In this document: piece by piece, positions 44,037 through 53,550 of the stretch
Layout of the letters: every line of letters begins with the position of its first letter
How positions within the stretch are numbered: the first letter of the stretch is position 1
NCBI RefSeq assembly: GCF_047301505.1
Contig: NZ_CP154840.1
Location: 4,154,001-4,218,000, forward strand
Source: Lysinibacillus_B sp031181585
GTDB taxonomy: Bacteria; Bacillota; Bacilli; Bacillales_A; Planococcaceae
Direction: 5' to 3'
Length of the DNA: 64,000 nucleotides
Program-made: the position numbers and the translations under genes
The notes under the pieces: generated by a model
Database searches by the model: none
What the model saw: the letters and a program-made list of their open reading frames with translations, nothing else
Told to the model about the DNA's origin: nothing

Positions 44037-45938
44037 ATGCAACGTCTACTCATTATTTTTGTTCTATCATGTTTATCTATCTTTGCCTTAGGTACAGCCG
44101 ATACAATGGCAAATACGGCTGACAGTACACCTCCTGAGATCCTCTCTATTCAAATTGATAAAGCGGTCATAGCTCCTGGCGGGAAAGTGACCGTCTCTGT
44201 AAAAGTAAAGGACGATTCCATGCTGGAATGGGTGTATGTAAAAATAAAGCCAAAATACCGTTCAATTTCCAGCACAAGCATTCAGTTGAAATACGATGCT
44301 GCATCGGAAACATATATCGGAACCTATACCATTCCAGCAGCAGCTTTCAATGAGCAGTGGTACGTCTCCTATATCAATGCTCGTGACATACATGGCAATG
44401 TCAGTTATTTAGCAGATAACGAACTATCGCTAAACAACTGGTCTTCAACTGTTTCTTTCACTATTTTCGATGGAAACGATATTGTTCCCCCTACTTTTCA
44501 AAAGAAGGGCACGCTGAAATTAAATGTAACCGGTCCATTTAACTTAACCCAAAATTTGGTAATATACGACGATGTAGATTCGAACGTGTCTACATCAGTA
44601 AAGGTGAAACATGATATCCCATCAAATATACCTGGCACTTATACGGTCCACTATGAGGCCTCCGATACAGCTGGCAATATAGCTCGCTTCAGTCAGGAAG
44701 TAATACTTACCGATTTAGAAGTTCCAAAATTCCAGAATATCCGGAACAGAACTATCTATGCCGGCGATAAAGTAAATCTCCTCGAGGGAATAAAGGCAAT
44801 TGATAATGTAGATGGCGATATTACTTCTTCTATTCGTATCCTCTCTTTTGTTGACACTTCGAAGCCGGGGGAGTACCCAATTACATACCGGGTATCGGAT
44901 AAAGCCGGAAATACGATTTCAAGCTTCGTCGTCATTACAGTCGCTGCGAAGAGCAAAGTCACAATTGAAGGTGCTGATGATAAGCTTGTATTAATCGGCA
45001 GTTCATTTGATCCTTTAGAAGGTATTAAAGCAACGGACGAATTGAATAATGACTTGACAGGAGAATTAAACGTAACAAGCACAGTTAATTTAACCCAAGC
45101 AGGTCTATATTCCGTTTCTTATTCTTACGAGAAGGAAGGATATGAAACAAAAACAGTCTCTCGGCAAGTTACGGTTGCTCCATACAGTGCCCCCCGCATT
45201 ACAGGACTAAAGGATATGTACCTATTTGAGGGGGAGACTATCAAACTCCCTAGAACAGCCAAAGCCTACAATATCATGGGAATGGAGATAGACGAAATCA
45301 GCACTTCTATCGACCGGGAAATTACTTCGCCAGGTAACTATTGGGTGGCTTATTCTGTGGTGGACCATTTCGGATTCAGTTATGCAGAAACAAGGAATCT
45401 AAAGATACTTGCTAAAATGAACTCGTTTATCGATGTACCAGTTGCCCATCCATACTTCAAGGAAATTCAGATTATGAAGGAAATGGGAATTATTAATGGA
45501 TATCCCGACCAAACATTTAAGCCGGGTGCCTCTATTTCACGAAAACATGTTGCATCTCTGATTTACCGCAGTGGTATTTCTCTGGAGCCGATTCGTGAAA
45601 AAACAGTCTTTACAGATGTACCAGAATCACACACCTATTACACGGAAATTATGGCTTTGTATCAGGCAGGCATTGTTGACGGTACTAATGGCAAATTCAA
45701 CCCTGAAAATCCGTTAACACGTGCCCAATTGGCAAAGATTCTTGTCAATGCCTTCCATCTCGAACGAGATCCATCTCATTTGTTAAGCTTCACAGATACA
45801 AATCACCACTGGGCAACCGATTATATCAATATTTTATCATCAAACCAAATTACCACTGGTTCAATGGGTAAATTTAATCCAAATCAACAAGTATCTCGTA
45901 TGCACTATGCTACATTCATGTACCGGATCGTTCAATAA
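44037..45938 (+). CDS. S-layer-homology surface protein with Ig-like (DUF5011) repeats
   Basis: A 633-residue secreted protein. The signal peptide is residues 1-25. An N-terminal Ig-like domain (about 30-140) is followed by tandem DUF5011 Ig-like repeats, each ending in a motif such as GTYTVHYEASDTAGN or GEYPITYRVSDKAGN. Three SLH domains fill the last 170 residues (FIDVPVAHPYFKEI, FTDVPESHTYYTEI, FTDTNHHWATDYI). SLH domains bind pyruvylated cell-wall polysaccharide. ATG 44037 is preferred with AAGGGA 8 bases upstream. It is a surface adhesin or wall-associated protein of unknown binding target. Confidence 0.9.
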   Translation: MQRLLIIFVLSCLSIFALGTADTMANTADSTPPEILSIQIDKAVIAPGGKVTVSVKVKDDSMLEWVYVKIKPKYRSISSTSIQLKYDAASETYIGTYTIPAAAFNEQWYVSYINARDIHGNVSYLADNELSLNNWSSTVSFTIFDGNDIVPPTFQKKGTLKLNVTGPFNLTQNLVIYDDVDSNVSTSVKVKHDIPSNIPGTYTVHYEASDTAGNIARFSQEVILTDLEVPKFQNIRNRTIYAGDKVNLLEGIKAIDNVDGDITSSIRILSFVDTSKPGEYPITYRVSDKAGNTISSFVVITVAAKSKVTIEGADDKLVLIGSSFDPLEGIKATDELNNDLTGELNVTSTVNLTQAGLYSVSYSYEKEGYETKTVSRQVTVAPYSAPRITGLKDMYLFEGETIKLPRTAKAYNIMGMEIDEISTSIDREITSPGNYWVAYSVVDHFGFSYAETRNLKILAKMNSFIDVPVAHPYFKEIQIMKEMGIINGYPDQTFKPGASISRKHVASLIYRSGISLEPIREKTVFTDVPESHTYYTEIMALYQAGIVDGTNGKFNPENPLTRAQLAKILVNAFHLERDPSHLLSFTDTNHHWATDYINILSSNQITTGSMGKFNPNQQVSRMHYATFMYRIVQ

Positions 45939-45945
45939 ATAAATA

Positions 45946-45986
45946 GGATAGATGAAACACGAATTAAATCGGTGTTTCATCTATCC
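45946..45986. terminator. Bidirectional terminator between SLH and UDG-fold genes
   Basis: GGATAGATGAAACAC and its exact complement pair around an 11-base loop, then TTTTTG. The right arm contains the stop codon of the convergent minus-strand gene. Confidence 0.92.
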
Positions 45987-46735
45987 TTTTTGTTTTCTGG
46001 AGAGCTGAAAAATTCCTCAATCTCCTTCATCATCTGTTCCTTGTGCTCTGCAAACTGCCGAAAGCGGTGTCCATTTCCTCCTGAAGGATGAGGGAACCCC
46101 CGTAGTAATCGATGACCAGGTATCAGCCCTTCTAGCAGCAAATCCTCGATTACTGCTTGTACATTTACACCTAGAGGGACAATGAGCGTTTCCTTAATCC
46201 CTTCAATGTTCCCTGGGAAATATTCCTCCGCATATTTCTTAAGCAGCGGTGTTTTCAGGATTTTCGGTGTGCTTCCGTTGTAATTTCGTCCTTTATAAAA
46301 TACAGCATGAGGCAGAATAGAGGTACTGTGTAATAAATGATGGCATGTCCCAAAAAGCTGACCGCATGTCTCAATACCAAGTTGTTCAGCCAATTTCAGT
46401 TCATCCAGCATAGCTACCAGATTTTTTCTCATTGTACCGTGGAAGCTTGATTCTCTTTTTACCGTTCTTAAAATTTCCTCATCTGTTCCTGCAGTCGTTA
46501 TGGCTGTAGAATACGCCCTTTTCATTTGATGAAGTCCCGGCGTAATACCAGCAATAATAATTTTTGCCTGCGGATTTACATATTCAAACGGTGTATAGTA
46601 AACTTGCAGCCCCTTTTCCGTATCCTCTTCCAATAAAAAAAGATCAGTAAGTAGTATCTCATCCGTATAGGTAATTGGCAGCGCCTTGATATATTTTTTA
46701 AAATATGGAAACATTGCTTGGCGGACCATGGCCAT
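45977..46735 (-). CDS. Uracil-DNA-glycosylase-superfamily-like protein
   Basis: A 252-residue cytosolic protein. IIIAGITPGLHQMKRA in the first third matches the GxxPG water-activating loop of the UDG fold, and RGFPHPSGGNGHR near the end matches the HPS leucine-loop region. The middle has a CGQLFGTCHHLLHSTS segment that I cannot place. It is likely to bind or cleave a base from DNA, but substrate and activity are untested. GAGGTGATATT precedes the ATG. It is a single gene. Confidence 0.65.
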   Translation of the reverse strand: MAMVRQAMFPYFKKYIKALPITYTDEILLTDLFLLEEDTEKGLQVYYTPFEYVNPQAKIIIAGITPGLHQMKRAYSTAITTAGTDEEILRTVKRESSFHGTMRKNLVAMLDELKLAEQLGIETCGQLFGTCHHLLHSTSILPHAVFYKGRNYNGSTPKILKTPLLKKYAEEYFPGNIEGIKETLIVPLGVNVQAVIEDLLLEGLIPGHRLLRGFPHPSGGNGHRFRQFAEHKEQMMKEIEEFFSSPENKKDR

Positions 46736-46904
46736 AATATCACCTCTTCAAATAATTTTTCCCGTCTCACACCTTCTTCAACCTTTCGGCTAATTATCCC
46801 TGAATTACTTTCCTTTGATTCAGATCAGCTGAAGGCAGAAAGACAGCTATAATTTATTTGCATGAAAGATAAAATAACAGCTAAAAGACAGTAACTGCTT
46901 GCTA

Positions 46905-47531
46905 TTAATCTTCAAAATCTCTCTGCATTTGAGGATTTTTAAGCACTTCCGTATCAATATTGGCTGCTATAAGTTTCTTTTCCCCTTCCCCCTCAACCTG
47001 CTTTCGAAGCTCATCTAACGCCGGATCGAAGTCTGTATACTGTCCCAGCATAAATACCATCTGATGTTCAATTGGCAGCCATGTCCGGATATCTGATTCA
47101 TTTTGTTGAATCTGCGCTTCCAGCTTATCGAGTGCAGTTGCTACCTTTGCTTCATATGTTTCCTTGCGCTCAAATTCCAGCCATATATTATATAACGCCT
47201 TGCCGCTCTCGTCTCCAATCAAATCACGAATTTGTTCAATTGCCTTCATTTCATTTTGAAGCTTCAGCGCTCTTGCCTCTTCATTATCCATCGTATAGAA
47301 AAGTGGAATATCCTTGGCATGTGCCTCTACTAAATCATGGATGATGATCATTTTCAACAAATGTTCCATATTAACTTCAGTTGAAAGATGAGGCTCGATT
47401 GCCATTGCCATCAATGCAACGCTCCATGTATGCTCTGCGACGCTTTCCCGGCGTCCTGCAGGAAGCCAGCTATGGCGTAGTTCCTCCTTCAGCCGCTGTC
47501 CCAGTCTCATTAATTCTAATACCTTTTCCAT
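46905..47531 (-). CDS. HD-domain phosphohydrolase (YfbR/HDDC2-like)
   Basis: A 208-residue HD-superfamily protein. The metal motif is EHTWSVALMAMAI, then IIHDLVEAHAKDI and ATALDKLEAQIQQ (the H...HD...D set). The closest group is the HD_3 family of 5'-deoxynucleotidases such as YfbR. It would dephosphorylate deoxynucleoside monophosphates or similar. It stands alone, and its start has a GGGAG site. Confidence 0.85.
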   Translation of the reverse strand: MEKVLELMRLGQRLKEELRHSWLPAGRRESVAEHTWSVALMAMAIEPHLSTEVNMEHLLKMIIIHDLVEAHAKDIPLFYTMDNEEARALKLQNEMKAIEQIRDLIGDESGKALYNIWLEFERKETYEAKVATALDKLEAQIQQNESDIRTWLPIEHQMVFMLGQYTDFDPALDELRKQVEGEGEKKLIAANIDTEVLKNPQMQRDFED

Positions 47532-47652
47532 CTAATCCGCTCCCTTAGTCTCCGATTTTATTTCTTCAAAGTATGGGTTAAACTTCGGGATTCTAAAATT
47601 TAGTTAACTCAGCAAATGGCGACAAAAAAGAATTGCCCTCAAGTTGCTGAAA

Positions 47653-47689
47653 ACCCCTGTTTCTCAGAAGCTTTTTGATAAACAGGGGT
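47653..47689. terminator. Hairpin terminator downstream of ccdA
   Basis: ACCCCTGTTT and AAACAGGGGT pair perfectly around a 17-base loop, with TTTT on both sides. It lies about 130 bases beyond the ccdA stop codon. Confidence 0.65.
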
Positions 47690-47815
47690 GATTTTATTTC
47701 TTAATTGCATTTTCGGTATGAGCAAGATGATGATGACCATGCCAAGCCTATTTTGCTGTTTTTGCTACAATAGAGAGCAGTCAGTTTCCCACCGTACAAG
47801 AAGAGGACCAATTAC

Positions 47816-48538
47816 TTAAAACCCTTGAAAATCCCCGAAAAATGGCTGAATCAATGAATTGAGGACCGTAAATTTATCGAAGAACAAAACAATGCCCATT
47901 ACTACCATAATTCCTCCACCTATTTTCATCACTGTACCACTGTACTTTTTTAACCATGTAAATCTCGCCGTAAAAAAAGCCATAAGTAAAAATGGAATAC
48001 TGAAGCCTAATATATATGCCGCCATGTACCATAAGCCTTGTGACGGGTTACTGCCAACAAGGGCTAGTGTGCCTGCCAAAATAGGACCTGTACAAGGAGT
48101 CCACCCTACGGCAAATGCTAACCCAATTAAGATCGAACCAATATAGCCTGCCGGTTTGTTTTTGATGTGAAGCTTGTGCTCTTTCATCATAAATTTCGGC
48201 TGCAGCAGCCCTAACGCTACCAGACCAAATACAATCATCAGCAATGCACCCATCTGACGGACCAGGTCACCATATTGGAAAAACCATGTATTAAGAAGTG
48301 AAGCTCCCTCTCTAGTACTAAAGCCAAGTACTAAGTAAATAATGGAGAACCCTATTAAAAAGCTGAATGTATGAAAGATTGCCTGCCATTTTCCCCGCAG
48401 TTTACCAGCTTGTATTTCATTGATACTTAAGCCTGTTATGTATGATAAAAACGCAGGATATAACGGAAATACACATGGTGAGAGAAATGTTAGCGCACCC
48501 GCACCAAAAGAAAGAAAAATAGAAATGTCTGTCTGCAT
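47816..48538 (-). CDS. ccdA: Cytochrome c biogenesis protein CcdA
   Basis: A six-helix membrane protein of 240 residues that carries reducing power across the membrane for haem attachment to apocytochrome c. The two redox cysteines lie in LSPCVFPLYPAFLSY and GWTPCTGPILAG. ATG at 48538 has GGAGGGTATC upstream; an earlier start adds 5 residues. No ResA or CcdC gene is adjacent in the window. Confidence 0.93.
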   Translation of the reverse strand: MQTDISIFLSFGAGALTFLSPCVFPLYPAFLSYITGLSINEIQAGKLRGKWQAIFHTFSFLIGFSIIYLVLGFSTREGASLLNTWFFQYGDLVRQMGALLMIVFGLVALGLLQPKFMMKEHKLHIKNKPAGYIGSILIGLAFAVGWTPCTGPILAGTLALVGSNPSQGLWYMAAYILGFSIPFLLMAFFTARFTWLKKYSGTVMKIGGGIMVVMGIVLFFDKFTVLNSLIQPFFGDFQGF

Positions 48539-48665
48539 GATACCCTCCTGCAACTACTTACTATAGAGAACTGCCTCTCCCTATAATAGGTTGTATGGTT
48601 TATTTTTTTATAACCTGCCGCCGCCATATTCATTAATCCTTTAGAGTGACTGCCCGCCTACTATT

Positions 48666-49163
48666 CTATAAGAAGTACACCATCCATTCCTCATCGTAAT
48701 ATACCTCGTTTACTTTTAGAGCATTCTTTTCTATACCAAATACCGTAAAGCCCATATTTGCATATAATGCTTTCGCTTTTTCATTGCCCTGAACAACTGT
48801 AAGCGTGATTTGTTCGACACCATCAAGCTGCTGTGCCTTCTTTATAAGTTCTTCAAGAAGCTTTCTTCCGATCCCCAGGCCTCTGTTTTCTGTAGAAACA
48901 TACATACCGTACACATTGCCCTTATGCATCGTCTTTGGACCATCCTCCCGGACAAATGTCGCAATCCCTGCCAGCCTTTCTTCTATAAATGCTCCCAACG
49001 TAAATTTCCCCGGCTGAGGAGCTATCCGGTGGCATACCTCCTCAAGTGTAAAACCTTTCTCCCTCTCATACGTTGATCCAAAAGCCTCCGGGTTTGCGCG
49101 CAGTGCTTCAAGCCTTATCTTCTGATATGCTTCAACATCCTGCGTATTTAGTACACGAATCAT
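48666..49163 (-). CDS. GNAT family N-acetyltransferase
   Basis: A 165-residue acetyltransferase. The acetyl-CoA loop is VSTENRGLGIGRKLLEELI (R/QxxGxG/A), with the C-terminal VVQGNEKAKALYANMGFTVFG typical of the fold. Start MIRVLNTQDVEAYQKIRLEAL fits the family. The substrate is unknown. A single gene between ccdA and the histidine kinase. Confidence 0.9.
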   Translation of the reverse strand: MIRVLNTQDVEAYQKIRLEALRANPEAFGSTYEREKGFTLEEVCHRIAPQPGKFTLGAFIEERLAGIATFVREDGPKTMHKGNVYGMYVSTENRGLGIGRKLLEELIKKAQQLDGVEQITLTVVQGNEKAKALYANMGFTVFGIEKNALKVNEVYYDEEWMVYFL

Positions 49164-49494
49164 TCAGAAACCCCCTTCTTTTTCATAACACCACTATTTT
49201 ACATTTATTATACATTACAAAATCTCAGCAGACCGAAACCGCTGTGAATAATTAACCCACACAATATATGTAGTATGATAGATTTGCTACTCAACTCTTT
49301 TCATCTGAAAACCATCTATTTGCAAACTAAACATACTTTTGATTTTTATTATTTTTAAGCAGCAGGTACAAGGTAAGCTAAGCTGAAAATGATTATCTTG
49401 CTTAAACTTTCTTCTTTTGCTTCCGGCCGTCCTCTGCATATTTTTTTCATAATTTATTCTTATAATTAGCTTTTGAAAGAGGTGTCATTTTCCA
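49164..49494. other. Intergenic region upstream of the two-component system
   Basis: About 330 AT-rich bases that must contain divergent promoters for the GNAT gene and the kinase operon. I see no gene and no clear operator. Confidence 0.35.
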
Positions 49495-50859
49495 ATGAAG
49501 CGGATGTCAACAAAATTAGCCGTCTACTTTTTCCTTACGGTATTTGTTATGGAAGCATTTTTAATGCTCTATCTGCACCAAAGTATCCTTACTACTAAAA
49601 TCAATGAAGAATTCGAAAGATTGTTGGCAAACGGTTCCAATCATAGGGATGTTCTAGTTGAACACTATTCGGATGCAACAATGGACCATATCGTTTTGAT
49701 GGAGGTGGATATGGACCGGGAAGTCATAATTACGGATGACCGAGGAAATGTAATGAAAAGCTCACAAAGAGATCCATCGATCCTGCACGATCTTACGCCT
49801 GTATGGCCGGAAGATTTTTTAGAGCGCGATAAGATATTGAACGGCGATTGGAAGGGCTCACCTTATCTTATTAGCGCCCACCCTTTCACTATACAGTCTA
49901 CGGGACAAGAGGGCTATGTCGTCATGTTTCAAAGCACGTATCCAATTGAACGGCTAGTGGATCAGCTGAACTTCCATTTTGGTATTGCCGGTATTACCAG
50001 TATATTAGTGCTGTTCATTGCCTACCTTGCATTATCGAAAATTTTAACAAGACCGCTCATTCGAATGAAAGAAGCAACAGAGAAAATTAATAAAGGCGAC
50101 TTCAAGGTGGAGCTGCCAAAGCTCAAGCAGGATGAATTGGGGGAGCTTTCCTCCGCCATCCAAACGTTAGCGAATGATTTAGCTCGTCTGAAAAAAGAGC
50201 GAAATGAATTTCTTGCTTCCGTAGCACATGAATTGAGTACACCTTTGACTTATTTAATCGGCTATACAAAAGTAGCTTCCCGAAGTGATATCGGCGAAGA
50301 GGAAAGAAGGTATTACCTAAGCATTTTGACAGAAGAGTCAGAACGATTGAAGGAACTGGTAAAAAATTTACTTGATTTAGCTAAGATGGATGAAAACTCG
50401 TTTACAATTACGAAGAGCTTCTTTTGGGCCGATGCATACTTCCAAAACATCTTAAACCTCGTGCTTCCCGCCTTCCAAATGAAGGGCTTAACGATTACAT
50501 TAAACTGCCCAAACGACTTTCAAATCTATGCCGACCCTTTACGACTCGAACAAATTGTATTGAACCTATTGGATAATGCGAAAAAATATTCCTCTGCTCA
50601 TACCGAGGTAACTGTAACCGTTTTACAAAAAAGCGACCATACCATCATCTCTATTGCAGACAGAGGAACAGGCATCCCTCCAAACGAGATTCCTTTTATC
50701 TTTGATAAGCTGTACCGGGTCGAGAAATCGAGGGCCCGTTCACTTGGTGGTTCAGGGATTGGTTTAGCTGTCGTGAAGGAATTGGTGGAAGCACATGGAG
50801 GACACATACAAGTAAGCAGTATATTGGGGCAGGGCAGTACCTTCACTATTACGATATAA
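49495..50859 (+). CDS. Sensor histidine kinase (HAMP, HisKA, HATPase)
   Basis: A 454-residue membrane kinase. TM1 is at about 9-27, then an extracytoplasmic sensor of about 130 residues with several His and Met, TM2 at about 164-182, and HAMP to about 235. The phospho-acceptor is His245 in SVAHELSTPLTYL (Ser replaces the usual Arg after HEL). The ATPase boxes are NLLDNAKKYS, DRGTGIPPNEI and GGSGIGLAVVKELV. It pairs with the response regulator 17 bases downstream. Downstream genes suggest that it senses metal or thiol stress at the cell surface. Confidence 0.93.
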   Translation: MKRMSTKLAVYFFLTVFVMEAFLMLYLHQSILTTKINEEFERLLANGSNHRDVLVEHYSDATMDHIVLMEVDMDREVIITDDRGNVMKSSQRDPSILHDLTPVWPEDFLERDKILNGDWKGSPYLISAHPFTIQSTGQEGYVVMFQSTYPIERLVDQLNFHFGIAGITSILVLFIAYLALSKILTRPLIRMKEATEKINKGDFKVELPKLKQDELGELSSAIQTLANDLARLKKERNEFLASVAHELSTPLTYLIGYTKVASRSDIGEEERRYYLSILTEESERLKELVKNLLDLAKMDENSFTITKSFFWADAYFQNILNLVLPAFQMKGLTITLNCPNDFQIYADPLRLEQIVLNLLDNAKKYSSAHTEVTVTVLQKSDHTIISIADRGTGIPPNEIPFIFDKLYRVEKSRARSLGGSGIGLAVVKELVEAHGGHIQVSSILGQGSTFTITI

Positions 50860-50876
50860 GGAGGGTGATATGAAAG

Positions 50877-51554
50877 ATGAAAACCATTCTATTAGTAGAC
50901 GATGAACAACGGATGCTGGATTTAATTGAACTGTTTTTAGCACCTGCAGGATTCAGATGCCTAAAAAAGACAAACGGACAGGATGCGATTAGTATCATGC
51001 AAAAGGAAGGCATCCACCTCATTATTTTGGATGTAATGATGCCGGACATGGATGGATGGGAAACATGCAGGAAAATACGTGAATTTTCAAATGTCCCCAT
51101 TATCATGCTTACAGCAAGAGCTGAAAAGTCGGATTTAGTGAAGGGGCTCAACACTGGAGCAGATGATTACATCACGAAGCCTTTTGATGAAGGAGAGCTG
51201 ATAGCGAGGGTTAATGCTCTTCTACGACGCAGCGGAGACGAACAAATTCAAAGCAATAAGCTTGTATATGAAGACTTTGAATTAAACAAAGAAACATTTT
51301 CCCTACACTATCATCATTACGCCGTTCAGTTGACATTGAAGGAATTTTTAATAATTGAAGCCTTGCTATCGCGGCCTCAGAAGACATTTACAAGAGAAGA
51401 GCTTCTGAATATTGCTTGGGAATTTGATGCATTTATTGATATGCGTACAGTGGATTCCCACATACGGAATTTACGAGAAAAATTAAGAAAAGCGGGCTTT
51501 CCAATGAACAAACTCATTAAAACGGTCTGGGGAATCGGCTATAAATGGACATAA
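50877..51554 (+). CDS. OmpR/PhoB-family response regulator
   Basis: A 225-residue regulator. The receiver has Asp8, Asp9, phospho-acceptor Asp52 in IILDVMMPDMDG, and Lys in ITKPF. The C-terminal winged helix has the usual TREELLNIAWEFDAFIDMRTVDSHIRNLR region (quoted in parts: TREELLNIAW, RTVDSHIRNLR). It is co-transcribed with the upstream kinase. An AAGGAGGGTGAT site spans the gap. It probably controls the SafE-like and YdhK genes that follow. Confidence 0.94.
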   Translation: MKTILLVDDEQRMLDLIELFLAPAGFRCLKKTNGQDAISIMQKEGIHLIILDVMMPDMDGWETCRKIREFSNVPIIMLTARAEKSDLVKGLNTGADDYITKPFDEGELIARVNALLRRSGDEQIQSNKLVYEDFELNKETFSLHYHHYAVQLTLKEFLIIEALLSRPQKTFTREELLNIAWEFDAFIDMRTVDSHIRNLREKLRKAGFPMNKLIKTVWGIGYKWT

Positions 51555-51678
51555 TTCCTTCTGCTGCCTAATGATATTACCGTTCATTCGGCTATAACAC
51601 GGCAGGATGGAATCTCTGCTTGCAATATCCCTTATAGGAAATATAGCCACCTCTTAGCCTATACGAAAGGAATAGCCT

Positions 51679-52413
51679 ATGTATAGTTTACTATCAGAAT
51701 TCAGTCAAACGGTGAGCACGCCTTTATCCATGTATTTAAACTCTTTCAGCCATTCCCCGATTATATCTGCCTTTCTTCTAGGATTGATTGGCTCTATGGC
51801 GCCCTGCCAATTGACAGGGAATATAAGCACTATCACGCTTTACGGCAGTCGAACGATTCGGCTAAAGGAAACTAACGGAGAAGTGCTCGCATTTATGCTG
51901 GGAAAAATAGTTACTTACAGCATGATTGGTTTTTTTGTATGGATATTCGGGCAAGCATTTGAAGCGAAAATCACTGAATATTTTCCGCTTTTTCGTAAAG
52001 TAATTGGTCCGCTTCTTATCATAACTGGTCTTGTCATGCTTGGAATTATAAAACTTCCATTTTTAAGCGGCCTTTCATTTTTTGAAACACGAATAAGCAA
52101 TAAAGGTAAAGTCCATTCATTTTTACTTGGGATCTGCTTTGCTATCGCCTTTTGCCCGACAATGTTTGTTCTTTATTTTGTCTGGCTTATGCCTCTGGTC
52201 ATTTCCTCACCCTACGGTCTGGTCCTGCCGGGTATTTTTGCCATTGCTACCTCTCTCCCGCTTCTCTTGCTATTATGGCTGCTAGTGCAAGTCAAGAAAA
52301 GAAGTGGAATTATGAAAAAGAGCATGGCCATCGGAAAAGCCATCCAAAAAGGGGCCGGTATATTTATCATTTTGTTCGGCATGCTAGATACTATCACATA
52401 TTGGGAAATGTAG
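51679..52413 (+). CDS. DsbD/CcdA-like (sulfite exporter TauE/SafE-type) membrane protein
   Basis: A 244-residue membrane protein with six or seven helices. The two family cysteine sites are GSMAPCQLTGN and AFCPTMFVLYF, resembling the transmembrane electron carrier DsbD/CcdA. Proteins of this group (PF13386) are often linked to copper or mercury handling. AAAGGAATAG precedes the ATG. It lies between the two-component system and a His/Met-rich lipoprotein, so a role in metal resistance or in maintaining reduced surface thiols is likely. Confidence 0.8.
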   Translation: MYSLLSEFSQTVSTPLSMYLNSFSHSPIISAFLLGLIGSMAPCQLTGNISTITLYGSRTIRLKETNGEVLAFMLGKIVTYSMIGFFVWIFGQAFEAKITEYFPLFRKVIGPLLIITGLVMLGIIKLPFLSGLSFFETRISNKGKVHSFLLGICFAIAFCPTMFVLYFVWLMPLVISSPYGLVLPGIFAIATSLPLLLLLWLLVQVKKRSGIMKKSMAIGKAIQKGAGIFIILFGMLDTITYWEM

Positions 52414-52531
52414 CTGAAGAGCTGGAGGTTGAATATAAAAAACTTGTTCAACTAAAAGTATTTTCTGCACAGTATTTGCAAACATAATGGCTAATATAAG
52501 TGGTATAACGCGTAAACAAGGAGGAGAAACG

Positions 52532-53113
52532 ATGAAGAAAAAAGCAACAGGATTCTTAACAATGGCCTTAGCTTTTACACTTGCGGCATGCGGCGGAGAA
52601 GAAGAGCCAACGACAGTGAATGACCAAGATGAATCGGCTGAACAGCAGCAGACAGATCATTCTAATATGGACCATTCAAGCATGAATCATTCGAGCACAG
52701 GGGAAGTGCCGGAAGGGTTGGCAGAAGCAAGCAACCCTACTTACCCGGTAGGCAGTACAGCTACTATGCATGCAGACCATATGGAAGGTATGGACGATGT
52801 AAAAGCGACAATCGTCGGCGCCTATGATACGACTGTATACGCTGTATCATATACTTCTACAACTTCTGGAGAAAAAGTAGAAAATCACAAATGGGTTATT
52901 CATGAAGAACTTGAAAACCCGGGGGATGCTCCTCTTAAGCCGGGTACTGAAGTGACGCTGCAGGCGGATCATATGGAAGGTATGGACGATGCAACGGCTG
53001 TGATAGAATCCGCCGAAGAAACAACGGTCTATATGGTTGACTATACTTCAGCAAACGGTGAAAAAGTAACAAACCATAAATGGGTAACAGAGAGTGAGCT
53101 TGCTGTGGAATAG
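52532..53113 (+). CDS. ydhK: YdhK-family (DUF1541) lipoprotein with His/Met-rich linker
   Basis: A 193-residue lipoprotein with the lipobox LAAC at the end of the signal. A linker NMDHSSMNHSS is rich in His and Met. Two tandem DUF1541 repeats follow, each with HADHMEGMDDVKATI or QADHMEGMDDATAVI and ending NHKWV. The repeated DHMEGM motif suggests a copper-type metal site. ATG at 52532 follows AAGGAGGAG; an earlier in-frame start has no site. It is the last gene of the kinase/regulator/SafE-like operon and is closed by a strong terminator. Confidence 0.88.
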   Translation: MKKKATGFLTMALAFTLAACGGEEEPTTVNDQDESAEQQQTDHSNMDHSSMNHSSTGEVPEGLAEASNPTYPVGSTATMHADHMEGMDDVKATIVGAYDTTVYAVSYTSTTSGEKVENHKWVIHEELENPGDAPLKPGTEVTLQADHMEGMDDATAVIESAEETTVYMVDYTSANGEKVTNHKWVTESELAVE

Positions 53114-53139
53114 CAACTGCTGTTAGAAGCCCGGCTACA

Positions 53140-53177
53140 TGCAAAATGCCGCTCTTTTAGAAGGGCGGCATTTTGCA
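53140..53177. terminator. Terminator of the ydhK operon
   Basis: TGCAAAATGCCGC and GCGGCATTTTGCA pair perfectly around a 12-base loop. It is shared with the convergent SMR gene pair. Confidence 0.88.
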
Positions 53178-53223
53178 GATCACAATATAATAGTATTCAC
53201 AATGAATCTTGTTCATCTCTCCA

Positions 53224-53538
53224 TCAACTCATTGCCTTTAAGCCGAGGAGACCAATAATCACTGCAGCCATGCTAGCTATACGTAGGGGGCTCTTCTTCT
53301 CTCCAAAGAATAAAATGTTTACTGCTACGGCACCTACCGTCCCTATACCGACCCATACAACATAGGCAATACTTAACTGCAGATAGTCCAATGATAAGTA
53401 TAAGAAAGCGAACGAAGCAGCAAACCCCGCTATATATCCTATTAAATTGCGAATCGTTTTTTGTTGGCTGTAGAGGCGCAAAAAGATTACGCCGATTATT
53501 TCAAAAGCAGCAGCTAAAAATATAAATATCCAACCCAT
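53224..53538 (-). CDS. Small multidrug resistance (SMR) efflux protein, second of pair
   Basis: A 104-residue four-helix protein. The membrane-embedded acidic residue is Glu14 in AAAFEIIGVIF. The YVVWVGIGTVGAVAVNILFFGEKK region is typical of the SMR family (YVVWVGIGTVGA quoted as key). ATG 53538 follows GGAGG by 8 bases. It begins 12 bases after its partner and probably forms a heterodimeric exporter with it, like YkkCD or EbrAB. Confidence 0.9.
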   Translation of the reverse strand: MGWIFIFLAAAFEIIGVIFLRLYSQQKTIRNLIGYIAGFAASFAFLYLSLDYLQLSIAYVVWVGIGTVGAVAVNILFFGEKKSPLRIASMAAVIIGLLGLKAMS

Positions 53539-53550
53539 CTTCATTACCTC

